Positions 10,364-22,329 of a DNA stretch of 64,000 bases are shown one piece after another; the first letter of the stretch is position 1, and the number at the start of each line of letters is the position of its first letter. This stretch comes from Rhodamnia argentea. Taxonomy: Eukaryota; Streptophyta; Magnoliopsida; Myrtales; Myrtaceae. The position numbers were made by a program, and so were the translations under genes. A model generated the notes under the pieces. That model saw only the letters and a list, made by a program, of their open reading frames with translations. It had not been told where the DNA came from and ran no database searches. The stretch covers positions 17,255,311-17,319,310 of the forward strand of contig NC_063155.1 in assembly GCF_020921035.1 (NCBI RefSeq). Reading direction: 5' to 3'.

Positions 10364-13300
10364 ATGGGTTGTGGGCTGAAGATCTCCCTCATGATCTCCC
10401 TCATCATCACCTTCTTCATTATCCTGCTCCTGTCCTTTCAAAGTGCCCACTTTCTGTTTGATGATGGTTCTTTGAATGCAGCTGAAAAGACCAGTCTTCG
10501 TGGCTGCGAAAAGCTGTATTTCAATGGAGGAGAAAGAGAAAAAGGTAATGCAGACCGGGTCGAGGTCGAGAAAGTCTCAGGCAAGGATGAGAGCGATGAC
10601 AAGGGAGATTTTACTGTGGTGGAAAAGTTCAGGGCTTTGCTTGGAGTGAAGACGTTCAACACGAAAATGCCGCCATTTGGGCTTCCTGAATACTTCTCAC
10701 CTTCACCTTCACCTTCACCTTCACCTTCACCATCTCCTAGTGAAGCTCAAGCTCCATCTCCAGCTCCTTCAGTGCACACTCACCCACATTCTCATCATCC
10801 CCCACCACGTAAAAATGCAAAGCCACAACATAACACACTTCACAAGGAGGCCAATGACAAGGGCAGTGTTTTGGTTGCTGTTCTTGTGCCAACAGGAGTT
10901 GTGTTTTTGGGTTGTGTTCTTGGGCTTGTATGGTTCTTCAGGCAACCCACGAAGCACAACAGAAGCAGGACTGTCAAGAATTTCTTGACATGTGGTAAGA
11001 AAGGAGGAAGAGGAAACAGAGGCAGATCAATGTATCCGAGTGCGCGGAGCTCGGCGAGCAAGGTAAGCTTCAATCCTGGCCTCGATCTTTTTTATCTCGA
11101 ATCATTGGGAGTGGATTTGGAACAGCAGTCTTTGAAACAGAGTTCTGAATCTGTCACTAGTTCATCGTTTCATAGCACTAACAAAGCTAGGCTAGAGACT
11201 AAAGCTCCAAATCAAGAGCCGGTGAAATTGGAACCGGTTAACACTAGTAGTTCCTCCACTAGGGAAATTACGTCGGTTCACGAGGATGCAGAGTCGGCAA
11301 AGTCCGACCCAGATGGTGGCAATTCTCCTTTAGCCAGGGACAATATTCCCACTGAGAATCATTCATCTGATGAAGAATCTTTTCATTCTTTTGGGGATTC
11401 ACATTCACCCAAGGCGCGGGTGTCGGATGATTTGAAATGTAGCTTTAGCGAAACATCAGAAATTTTGTCTCGAATCTCATCTAGGGCAATAACACCTTCC
11501 CTAGCCGACTCGATGGATGCATCAAATGCAGAAGGTCCTTCCAACAACACCAAACAGAATAATGCTACAGATGTATGTCCTGTAGAATGTCAAATGACTC
11601 CGATTGCTCAAGTCCCGCCACCTCCGCCTCCTCCACCACCTCTGCCACTGCCACACTCTCTGCTTCCCCGCTTGCATTTTTCCTCCCCAAGTTCTTCCAC
11701 TGGAGCTGCTCGTAAGTCTCCACCATATTCAACACATAAAGACTTGTCACCTTCTAGGAACTCAGATTCTTGTTCAGGATCAGAATTTACTCCCGAGAGT
11801 GACTTGGCTCAATTGCCCATGATGAATCCCAAGCCAGCATATTGTCCACCAGGAATTCCGCCACCGCCTTGCCCTCCACCTTTTTTTAAAGGAAACACTA
11901 GCTCTGTGAAAGGCCCTCCTCCTCCGCCATCTCAACTTCCTCAGTTTATGCTGACAATGGGCAAAGATGGAGCGCCTCTGCCAAAACTGAAGCCACTCCA
12001 CTGGGACAAAGTAAGGGCCACGCCGGATCGTTCCATGGTGTGGGACAAGCTGAGGTCAAGCTCGTTCGAGTAAGTGATTTACGTACCATAGTGAGGTAAT
12101 TATTTTAATACACATTTTCTTTTGTTGATTTGATTTGCCTTTGATTGAAAATGAATGAAATAGGTTGGACGAGGAGATGATAGAATCGCTTTTCGGTTAC
12201 AATTTACAAAATCCATTGAAAAACGATGAGGGGAGAAGCAGAACGCCTTCCCCAGGTAAGCATCTCCTTGAGCCAAAGAGACTCCAGAATATTACCATAC
12301 TTTCCAAGGCCTTAAATGCAAGTCCTGAGCAAGTTTGCGATTCATTAATTCAAGGTATCTATCTCTAACTTCATATAGCAAGCCCTGAGTGATTCATTAA
12401 TTGAAATTTGCAATTTGACCATCAATTACACGTGATGTTGGGCTTGATACTAAAGTTTTCTTGAATGCCAAAAACAAAGGAAGCCGCTTGTCTCAGCAAC
12501 AGCTAGAGGCATTGGTGAAGATGGTGCCGACCAAGGAAGAAGAGGCCAAGCTCAAAGGCTACAAGGGAAACATAGATGAACTGGGTTCAGCAGAAAAGTT
12601 TGTTAAGTCATTGCTTAGCATTCCGTTTGCATTCCAACGTGTGGAAGCCATGCTCTATAAAGAGACTTTTGATGATGAAATTGCCCATCTGAAAAATTCC
12701 TTCTTAGTGCTAGAGGTAAAGAATATTGAAAATCCTGGCACATCGTTACTTCACAAAGAGTGACTAAAATCTTCATAATAAGGGAAGTTCCTTCTTTATT
12801 TATTTTTAGGAGGCCTGCAAGGAGCTCAGATCAAGTAGGCTCTTCTTGAAGCTGCTTGAGGCAGTGCTCAAGACAGGAAACCGGATGAATGTTGGAACAA
12901 TCCGAGGAGGCGCCAAGGCATTCAAGCTCGACGCTCTGCTCAAACTCGCTGACGTCAAAGGAACAGATGGTAAGACTACCTTGCTCCACTTTGTTGTCCA
13001 AGAAATGGTCCGTTCAGAAGGAATCCGAGTCTCGGATAGCATTATGGGAAAGATTGGTCAGAAGTGCAAGAACCGAACTGCCAAAGAGAAGGAAGAGGAC
13101 TACCGAAGAATGGGGCTCGATCTCGTGGCTGGTCTAAGCACCGAGCTATACAATGCAAAGAGGACGGCCACGATCGATCTGGACGTGCTCGTGACCTCGC
13201 TCTCGAACTTATCAGATGGGATGGCTAAACTGAAAGGGCTGGTGAATAAGGACTTGGGCACGGGCGAAAAGGGCGAGAAATTTGTTCACTCAATGAGATC

Positions 13301-13538
13301 ATTCATAAGCTATTCGGAGAAGAGCTTGAAGGAGCTGAAGGAAGACGAAGACAGAGTGCTTTTGCACGTCAGAGAGATCACAGAGTACTTTCATGGAGAT
13401 GTGAGCAAAGAAGAGGCCAACCCACTTCGTATATTTGTGATCGTGAGGGACTTCTTGGGGATGTTGGATCATGTGTGCAAAGAGTTGAGATATTCCAAAG
13501 TCCATAGTAGTTCCAATCCTCTCTCTGCTTTCAGATAG
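10364..13538 (+). CDS. class I formin (FH1-FH2 protein)
   Basis: Exons 10364-12069, 12164-12354, 12480-12715 and 12810-13538 give about 953 aa. Class I formins nucleate and bundle actin at the plasma membrane. The N-terminus has a hydrophobic signal anchor (residues 6-30), then an extracellular Ser-Pro region (SPSPSP at about 112-126, as in extensin-like wall-contact domains). One membrane span follows at about 168-192, then a Ser-rich cytosolic linker. The FH1 region has poly-Pro runs near residues 413-425, 494-503 and 519-524. The FH2 domain starts with [12 protein letters not shown] near 537 and includes the family hallmark [15 protein letters not shown] and [14 protein letters not shown] in exon 4. 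It ends a few residues after the FH2 (NPLSAFR), with no PTEN domain, so it is not class II. The start is the first in-frame ATG before the signal anchor. Subfamily number not assigned. Confidence 0.95.
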
Positions 13539-14530
13539 ATCAAATTGAGTCTTCATGCTCTTTGCCTGTGTTCATTGTGTGTATTCTGTAAGTGCATTCA
13601 CTAGGAATTAGGATTGTAACACAAATTTTCTGTGAGTGTGTAGAGTTTTGTATTGTTCAGATTGACATTTACCTTATTCAACCCTTTCATGATAAAAAAA
13701 TATTTTAATGTTAGCACACCCAATAATCAAAACATTGTGGTATTAATTTAGGGTTGGGAATCAACCAAATTTGGAAGAGTGACAATACTACTCAACAATA
13801 GCTTCTGAAAGGAATGGGGAGAACAGTTGATGCTCATCCATAGTTTCTTGATTCTCAGTTTGATCTAAAGTATATATAACATGCCTCTGTCAAGTGGAAC
13901 ACAAAACAGTTATAGTCCTCGACAAGAGTGGAGGAACCTTGGATTGCTTTGACGACAAAGAATCCGACACCGGGTTAGACATTAGGCATGGAATTCTTTT
14001 TTCTACAAGCTCTAGTCCATCCCTCTTGTTTTGTTTTGCTTTGTTCATTAGGATTCTTTTCCAGTAGATGGTATAGAAACCGGTAGGAGAAATCGTCATT
14101 CTTTGTCCTAAGCTAGTTTAGGATCATTTTTGTTCCATCAGTAAGTAGCTGTCTTAGCTGACATACTCAGTACCTAAGGACAGAGAGGATTCAAGGTTTC
14201 AGCCATTTACCCAAGTCCTTGAATTGCCAATTTCAGATCCAGGCAAAATTAAAATCTGGGAATATTTCTCCAGATGTGCATCAGAAATTGCAGAAAGAGC
14301 AATATTGATTTCAGACTCCTGATGTTACACCAAAACCCATTGTGCGAAAAAGCCTATAACAACATCATTTCCCATAGAGGAAGCTAAAGGAGTTAGTTTC
14401 CTACAAGCAAGTGATTGCCCCCACTAAAGGCAAAGAATCTAATTCAGACCTAACATTGTCTTAAACCTTCGTGTCTTTTTAACTACTTCTTTTCCTCCTG
14501 GACCGCAAAAAAGAACCCCAGGAAATTCCT
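13539..14530. other. intergenic, no gene seen
   Basis: 3' flank of the formin and 5' flank of the next gene. Only short ORFs on either strand, without recognisable domains. Confidence 0.6.
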
Positions 14531-14896
14531 ATGGACTATGGCCGCGTGGTCTGCGCCGTGATCGGCTTCTCAGCATCGTTCATCCTCTGCGTGCCTAGCA
14601 TCAAGTGGCGGCAGAAGCGGCGTCGCACGCTCGAGAAGCTGCGGATTGTGTCCGAGGCGCTCGAGCAAGCAGAGGAAAGAGCGGCGAGGTCCCAAGAGAG
14701 GCACGACCGGCTTCTGAGCCAAGTGTGCTCGTTCTACTTGGCCAATAAAGAGCTGGAGCAGGCACTTGGTGGGGCAAGAAGGGCTATGGATGAGGCCATG
14801 GGATTTGCCAGTGGCCTGAGGAAGATGCAGATGAAGTTGGTCAGCTCCTTTCCTGATGATGTTGATTTGGTTATGGTGTTAGAGAGGGCTCGTTGA
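14531..14896 (+). CDS. small membrane-anchored coiled-coil protein
   Basis: Single-exon ORF of 121 aa, GC-richer than its flanks. It starts MDYGRVVCAVIGFSASFILC, one N-terminal hydrophobic segment (about residues 6-23). A basic patch (KWRQKRRR) follows, which suggests the C-terminal part faces the cytosol. Residues 33-100 are an almost uninterrupted amphipathic helix rich in Glu, Arg, Leu and Ala, likely a coiled coil. The first ATG of the open frame is used. I do not recognise a named family; it resembles uncharacterised plant proteins of this architecture. Function unknown. Confidence 0.7.
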   Translation: MDYGRVVCAVIGFSASFILCVPSIKWRQKRRRTLEKLRIVSEALEQAEERAARSQERHDRLLSQVCSFYLANKELEQALGGARRAMDEAMGFASGLRKMQMKLVSSFPDDVDLVMVLERAR

Positions 14897-16339
14897 CTTG
14901 TGCACAAGGAGGCAAATAACTGTAAACTGTCCAAGACTCACTTTTGTTTTGTTTTGTTTTTTAATCCTTGTCCATATTAACTTGTTTTCTTTGGTTATAG
15001 AAGAAATTAAGGTGGGGGAAAAAGATTAATTACACTTGCCCTATGAAAAATTTATATCTTTCACTTACCTTCTTTCTCTCCTTTTATTTTAGTTTTTTGT
15101 ATGTTCATTATGTACCCTTAAATTTAACAGATTTCCTCAATTAACTCATTTACTTGTTGTTAGGCAAACTTAGGTCGGATTTTTTTTTTTTTTTCACATG
15201 ATGGCGCACAACTTAGTAATGCTAGTTTCGAGACATTCTGATGTGTGACGCTCGTTCTCTCAAATCGATGACTTTTGGCTTTCAAATTTGAATTCAATGA
15301 TATGAATGAGATATATGTGTGAATTATTTTTATTTATGATGAATACTTTTGTTTTGCTAAGTTATTAATTTTTTGCAAAACAAACACACGAGCGGAAAAT
15401 GAATGGCTTGGAAGAATATTTTTAACGACGATCATTTGTACATTAACGAAAATGAACGAATGAAAATTGTTTTATCATTCACGAAAATATCGAGATATAA
15501 ATTGTTGTTGATACAAACGACTGTTTTTGGGAATTTATAATCTAAATAATTCATTTTTCGCGAGACAAATGATGTTTCACGAAAAATGAATGATTTAAAA
15601 AATATATTTCTAGAAAAAATTGTTTGAAATATTTAGTTACTGTTTTTATTTATTTATTTTTGTAGATGATATGAGTGATTATTTTTTTGAAAAAAATATT
15701 TTTTAAATATCTCATTTTTCGCTAAACAAACAAACCCTAAATATATCACAGTATACTAGACTACCGAAGATTTTATATGGAGGACAACGAGGTGTGGCTT
15801 ACAATTTGGTTCACTAAACTTCACCTTTATCTATAGAATGTATCAAGTCTTCACCGTTTATTGTTTGAAACACTTTTAATATTTTCAATTCAACCGTCGA
15901 TAAACACTGTATCCGACCATATCGATTCACTACCATTAAAAAAAAGATAAGAAATACTTTCAATTTCACAAGTAGAATTTGTCGATTTGGATGGTTAGTT
16001 TTCTGAAACACAACTTCAAAAATTAATTTGTTACTGTTCATTCATTTTGAAATTAGAGTTGAATGACCCAAATGCAACTTTAATTACAAAATTTACCCAC
16101 AAATTTATGATTAAAAAAAACAAAAAAGGAAGAAGAAGAAGAACCTTAATCTAAACTGAACCAGTGGCTCTGTCCGCCTGTGCTGTGCCAAAGCGTCAAA
16201 CAAAAGTAAGGTCGCCACCACCATCTTCCCTCCTCATCTTTATCTTCTCCTTCTTCTTCCTCTGCCTCTCCTTCTTCTTCCTCTTCTTCAACCGAAACCC
16301 TAACCTGCAGCTCGAACCTTTCTTGGCCCGCACTCCTCA
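14897..16339. other. intergenic with AT-rich repeat and CT-rich leader
   Basis: Mostly AT-rich. 15358-15740 is a MITE-like stretch (family D). 16190-16300 is strongly CTT-rich and just precedes the ATG18a start, so it is likely that gene's 5' UTR. Confidence 0.5.
15358..15740. repeat. MITE-like repeat, family D copy 1
   Basis: Begins with 'gttttgctaag...caaaacaaacac' and ends with 'tttttcgctaaacaaacaaacc'. The two ends are roughly inverted, and 'gaaaaatgaat' words recur in both orientations. A related copy is at 36478-36720. No coding potential. Confidence 0.45.
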
Positions 16340-19300
16340 ATGACCACTCTCTCCTCCCCTTCGTCGAACCCCAACAACAACCCCACCTTCTTAATCCCCC
16401 CGCAAACCCTAATCCCACCCGATTTCGGCTTCAATTCCGAATCCAACACCAACCCTCCCCCCTCTCCCCCATCGGCGAGTTCTAACCATTTACCTCCGTC
16501 CACGTCTCCCCTCATGTCCTCCGATTACGACTTCAAATCCGATCCGGCCGACGGCTCCCCGGACGCTCTCGGCGGCGAGTCCTCCCCGTTCCTCCCCTCC
16601 CCTGAAGCTCAAGCCTTGCTGCCGCCGACCCAGAGCCCGGCCATGTCCCGGGTCCCGAGCCTCCTCCACCTGTCGTTCAATCAGGATTTCGGGTGCTTCG
16701 CGGTGGGCACCGACAACGGGTTCCGGATCTACAACTGCGATCCTTTCAGGGAGATTTTCCGCCGGGACTTCGATTCCGGTGGCGGGATTGCGGTCGTGGA
16801 GATGCTGTTCCGGTGCAACATACTGGCCCTCGTCGGGAGCGGGTCGAACGCGCTGTATCCGGTTAATAAGGTCATGATCTGGGACGACCACCAGTCGCGG
16901 TGCATCGGGGAGCTCTCGTTCCGGTCCGAGGTGAAGTCGGTCAAGCTCCGGCGGGACCGCATCGTGGTGATCCTGCTGCAGAAGATATATGTCTACAACT
17001 TTTCGGACTTGAAGTTGCTGCATCAGATTGAGACCATCGCGAATCCAAAGGGTTTGTGCGTGGTGTCGCAGAGTTCGGGGCAGATGGTGCTCGTCTGTCC
17101 TGGGCTTCAGAAGGGGCAGGTGAGGCGATTAGCTCTGTCGCAAGTCAATGACAATTGGTTAGTTGATTCACCTACGTGCTGATTATCGTTGCACAACATG
17201 CTTTTTACAGGTTAGGGTTGAGCACTATGCTTCGAAGAGGACTAAGTTTATATTGGCGCACGATTCAAGGATTGCGGCCTTTGCACTTTCTCAGGATGGA
17301 AGGTTATTAGCAACTGCAAGTAGTAAGGGAACTCTAGTCAGGGTGTTTAATACTCTGGATGGGTCGTTGCTTCAAGAGGTTGGTCCAGAATTAGATGCTG
17401 GTTATGTTTTGAAACTGGGGAATATGGTGTGCTTGGTGTTTTAGTACAACTTATTTAAGCAAGCCCGCCATTAAGCATGAACTGAATGATAAAGATCTTC
17501 TTTATTTCTTTACCTGAACGGCCATGGCTATTCGCAAGATTTCTTGCAAGTAGTGGATGAAAGTGTCCTTGCAAGTTTGGATTTCAATTCGTATATATAC
17601 AGGAACTGGTAAAAGATATTGCTCGTCCAGGATTAAGACCGCGATTTGGCTTTTCCAAGTCACTACCAGTGGGGAAGAATTCTTTTTTGAATGGCAGTAT
17701 CTGCGTCGTAAGTTAGGATAGTTACTTAAATGTTGTAATCCAACATTCCTTGAGATCATGTTACTCACCGCTAGTGTTTTGGAATTGTCTGGATATATTG
17801 CACCTTTCGTACAATACTCATGATTTTCTCCCAAATCAGTATAAGTACATTCATTCTACTGACAAAAGAATATCTTGCTTTTGGGATCACTGGTGTCTTT
17901 AATACAAATCCTCACAATTCTTTTAGGGATAGGTGAATTACATGAAGTAGAAATGTCGTAATTGCTAATATGGTTTCTATAATATCGACTTAACCCTTGG
18001 AACTTGTTATTGCTTCTTGGTAGGCGCAAGGATGAGACAAATTGATTTAGTTTCTGTAGGGAGATATTTTAAACTGCCTTGGTGATGTGTTGATATCCAA
18101 CTGGCAAATGTTTTAATGAATCAATATGTCAGTAAGGGCTTATGCTGTTCATAGCTTGTAAAGACCATGAGAGTGATTGTAGTGCTTGGTTATTTTGCTA
18201 AATAATATGGTAATCCGATACTGTTCTCTGCTGAAACCTTGTTGTGCTTCAGTGGGCTTTAGAATTGCAGGAGGAGGACAATTTGGTTATCATATAATCA
18301 TGGTCAATATTCTACTTTATTCATTACATAACTAAGATTCAAAGTTTTTCATGTAGGTAAGAAGGGGTGCAGATCGTGCAGAAATATACAGCCTGGCCTT
18401 TTCTTCTACTGCCCAATGGTTAGCGGTCTCAAGTGACAAAGGAACCGTGCATGTTTTCACTCTAAAGGCTGATTTAGGCATGCTGAACAATGACAGATTG
18501 CACAACACATCGGAAAACCATGGGTCTTCCTCCTCCGTGATCTCATCACTTTCTTTCATGAAAGGTAATATGCCAGGAATTGCTGTATCTTGAAAGTCAT
18601 GCTGTTTGTCCATGTCATGTAAATGGCCCTATATATATATATATGATTGGACGAGTTATTGCAGTGGCTAATTTGCATGCTGTGCTGAGTGACCGAATGA
18701 GTTATAGTCAGCCATGATCACCATGTCTTTCTCTCAGGCTAGTTTTGCTCCATGCTTTGCAGGCGTTCTGCCTAGGTATTTTAGCTCGGAATGGTCAGTG
18801 GCTCAGTACCGACTGCATGAAGGTTTACAGTATGTCGTTGCTTTTGGACACCAGAAGAACACCGTTTTAATTCTGGGCATGGATGGGAGGTAATATCATC
18901 TTACTACTCCTCCGTCTTCCCTTTTGACGTCAAGTTGGGGTCGTGAAATCCTATAAAATTAGTGCTTTTTATATCTTTTTATAGCTGTCCACATGCTTTA
19001 GTGTGGCACACTCAAGACCAAGCAAACAGTACACCAGTTTTCTACATTTAAGTAAGATCAATATAACAGAGGGAGGGAATGCCATCCTTTACCTCTGGTT
19101 CCTTCCTCCCTTTAAGCAATGATGAAAGAAAGATTGGATGCCCTGCTTTCTCTTCATCCTTTTTAACTTCTTTGTATTCATTAGTGAAAGGTTGAACAGC
19201 CCCTTTACCCTATTTGCATTGTAAAACCCGAATCCCACCCTTCATCACGTGAAGGAAAGAGGGGAGGAGAAATTCTTTGTTGCCCAAGAGCGCATCAATC

Positions 19301-19574
19301 CTCTATGAGAGGCTCTCAAGGTGTCTTTCATTTCGGATAATGCTGATTTGAGAATCATGTTTGACACATAGGCCAACCTTTGTGCAGTTGGAACCTCTCA
19401 ATTTGCATCTTTTAATAAATCCAGCTACTTTATTTGAATGCCTTTATAGTCTAATTAAATTTTTTTTTTATCGGATGATGCAGCTTTCATCGATGCCAAT
19501 TTGACCCGATGACTGGTGGAGAGATGACTCAGATCGAATACTATAACTTTCTGAAACCCGATGAAACTTTGTGA
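16340..19574 (+). CDS. ATG18A: autophagy protein 18a (PROPPIN, WD40 beta-propeller)
   Basis: Exons 16340-17119, 17211-17378, 18357-18564, 18763-18889 and 19484-19574 give about 457 aa. ATG18 proteins bind PI3P on the phagophore and act with ATG2 in autophagosome growth. The first ~105 residues are a Pro/Ser-rich tail. The propeller starts at [20 protein letters not shown]. The PI3P-binding RRG motif lies at the exon 2/3 junction ([20 protein letters not shown]), in the place expected for plant ATG18a. [11 protein letters not shown] and the final FHRCQFDP blade are also typical. The protein ends at PDETL just after the propeller, so it lacks the BCAS3 extension of ATG18f-h. The second and third in-frame Met (59 and 101) are alternative starts; the first was chosen because the frame opens there behind a CT-rich leader. 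Confidence 0.95.
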
Positions 19575-20253
19575 GGTGAAGTTGTACATGTCCTTTGACA
19601 GTTGCGTGTATATTATCGGTAATGCTCTCTGCTTATATGACACGAGAACGTAATGAAATAAGTTGTAAATACATGGTCCGAAAATGGAGGGCTATAGGCA
19701 TATTGATAACTGCGGGCGGAGTGTATATATTAATCAGGAGGTTCGGGGAGTTCTTATTTCTATAGTTGTGATAATAAAAGATCTCAATCGTTATGCCTGT
19801 TTCCTTTGATTTGTGCTTTATGTCCTTGCCTCCTTTAGAGCCCCTCTTTTGAAAATGATGTAGCTGCTCTGTTGTGGGGGAACCTCTTTCTCGTGAAACC
19901 TGTGAGACTTTTCTTGGGTCTAAGCCCGTGACGCTATCTCAACTTTAGTCCTTTGGAAAGACTTTTTTGCTTTTTTTCCCCCGTCGGAGTTAAGTACAAA
20001 AAGGGTATAAAACGTCAAAGAATTAATTTATGACATTATCACGAATCGTCGTAATCAAGTTGTAAAACGGTCTAATCAATCATAAAAGAAGTGGGGTGAC
20101 AGTACAGAAGTGTACTTTAGGAGTTCTCTCTGATGGAGCCATTCTTTTACGACTGTCTATTCTTGAAGACGAGAAGAGGAGTTTTGTATGCAATGGGCGC
20201 GATTTTAGGACCCATCGTTGTGTAAGAGGAAGACTATATACACTGGATGTCAC

Positions 20254-21455
20254 GGGAAAATTAAAAAAGTCTTAAATTTATTGTAATTGTGTCAATTTAG
20301 TTTTAATTTGTTTTTATTTTATCGATTCAGTCTTAATTTTTATTTTTGCAATTGTGTCAATTCAGTCTATTCTATCAATTTTGGCCTGTCGGCGTTGATA
20401 TGAACGCGGGTCTTGTGACGAATTTATTGTAACTGTGCTAATTCAATCTTAAATTTTTTTGTTTGCCAATTCAGTCCTTAATTTTTTACAATTGTGTTAC
20501 TTTAGTCTATTCAATACATTTTGGGTGGCCGGCGTTGATGTGGACACCGACATTTCGGCGACATAATATTTTAATAATATTTTTGAATTTTTATTTTTTC
20601 TACCGTCGGGTGACCCTCTCTTCTTCCTCTGACTTGGCCAGAGGCAACAGCCGGCAAGCAAGCGAAGCTTGTGGCAAGCCTCGCTGTCGCCAGGGGAGGT
20701 CGGCCTCTCTAAACATTAGAACCCACCGAGGCAAATAGTTGTTCCACAGAAGAGGAGGAGGAGGAGAATTTGTATTGTGTAGCTGGTTGGAGCTTATGAG
20801 ATCATCGGGTTGAATCGGAGTTCCCCTCCCGCTTTTGCCCAATCTTTCCCGTTTCTTTTTCTTCTTCTTCTTCTCTCCTTGAAGGGAAACTGAGAAGGAA
20901 AATTTGATAGCCGAGCATTTTCTCAGGCAGAGCCCATGAAACCAAACGAAGGGAGCCCGTTAATGCGATCTTCGATCGCCATTTCCACTTACTTCGCTCT
21001 TCATCTGCTCGCTCTCTCCTCGTCCTTCTTTTCTCTCTTCCTCTCCGACCCTCGAATCGCTGAAGCGGGCTTCCTATGCGGGAACTCCACTAGGATAGGA
21101 TCATTGTCGGAACATCGTTCCCAACTCCGGCACTGTTATGAGGGAGATCTCCAACCACGGCGAGGCTCGGCCTTGCTGGCCCCTAACAAGGTGAGCCTCG
21201 CCCGGCGAAGGCGAGGCTCGCTGCGAGCTTTGCTGCTTGTCGACCGTCGCCTTTGGCTAGGTCAGAGGAAGAAGAAGAGGGTCGCCAGAGGGTAGACAAA
21301 AATGAAAAAAAAAAGTGAAAAAGAAAACAAAAAATGGAAAAATTAAAATATTATGTCTCCGGAAAGGATTGAATCGGCAAAAAAAGAAAAGAAAAAAGTT
21401 TAGGACTGAATTGGTTCAACTATAATAAATTTAGGACTTTTTTAGTAAGTTTCCC
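20254..21455. mobile_element. fold-back TIR element with captured gene fragment
   Basis: The left end GGGAAAATTAAAAAAGTCTT and the complement of the right end (GGGAAACTTACTAAAAAAGTCC) match, and inverted similarity extends inward over roughly 200-400 bp. For example 'tgaccctctcttcttcctctga' near 20610 pairs with 'tcagaggaagaagaagagggtc' near 21265. A GC-rich 'gcctcgc' zone lies inside each arm. Between the arms (about 20742-21165) lies unrelated sequence encoding the start of a receptor-kinase-like protein (separate entry). This is the structure of a gene-capturing non-autonomous DNA transposon. No target-site duplication was secured. Confidence 0.7.
20936..21165 (+). pseudogene. captured fragment of a CRK2-like cysteine-rich receptor kinase
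   Basis: The ORF begins with a good signal peptide (SSIAISTYFALHLLALSSSF), then DPRIAEAGFLCGNSTR. This matches the start of the first DUF26 ectodomain repeat of CRK2/CRK3-type receptor kinases, which open with DPRI.EAG..CG. After about residue 55 the match jumps to another frame (NIVPNSGTVMREISNH), so there is a frameshift. The sequence then runs into the transposon arm. Only the 5' end of exon 1 and perhaps its leader are present, with no kinase domain. Family from pattern recognition, not search. Confidence 0.6.
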
Positions 21456-22329
21456 TAACTATGCTCTCGTGCAATGGAACCAGATTAGGCATGGAATGTA
21501 TACTAGTTCTCTCGTAAAAAATGGGATCATCTAGTGCTTTAGCGAGAGTTGGGGAAGAAGCTCAACCAATGTAATTCCTATCAAAGCTGCACGTATGGTC
21601 TAATCTTTGGCTTCCGAATCATCAGCGACTTTTAAGCAGTTTATACTGCGACTTCCGGTCATTTGAATCTGCTTATGCAACGGTCATTAAGCATCTCGCA
21701 TAACATGAACGTACGCCGTTCATCAGAACGAAATTTATGTCCCCGTGCATCAGGATTCCGAGTCGCCATAGTCGAGCCTCGGTCGGAACTGTACTGTTGG
21801 ATGCTATAGCTATGAAATTGAATCGTGGTCGTCCAAGGAGGAGAAGCGAAGTTGTGTTAATTAGCATCAGAACTCGCGTTCGGAAAAACCAAACTCGCCC
21901 ACGAATCCCGACACCCCCTTTCGTGGAAACTCCATTCTCCTGACCCGTCGCCCTCCTCCTCCGACTGCCGCCCTTGTCCTTGGTGGCTCGTGGGCGGCCC
22001 TCCACCCCCTCCCCTCGAGCATCGACGGCCTCGGCTAGGTCACTGATGATCCCGGATCGAGGTCACTATGATTCGGAATTTGTGTTAATGCTGTATGGTT
22101 TTTACCGCTCAATGCATGCACCATGACCTACATAACCTTTCTTAGGGGGTAAAGTACAGGGATCCGATTGATTTGCCATACTTGGAGAACAAACAACCGA
22201 AAGAACAGAGCCAAAATGAAATTTTGATCCATTTCCTTTACGCATACATCCCGTAGCTCCAGACAATCAAATATTAACGGAAAATGCAAAGGAAGGAAAG
22301 CGAAAAACAAGAAAAAAAACTCGTTTTTT

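Noticed and set aside
16490..17023. 177-aa minus-strand ORF over ATG18a exon 1
   Set aside because: Antisense shadow of a GC-rich exon.
21673..22005. 110-aa minus ORF and 68-aa plus ORF
   Set aside because: No recognisable domain, basic low-complexity product, intergenic.
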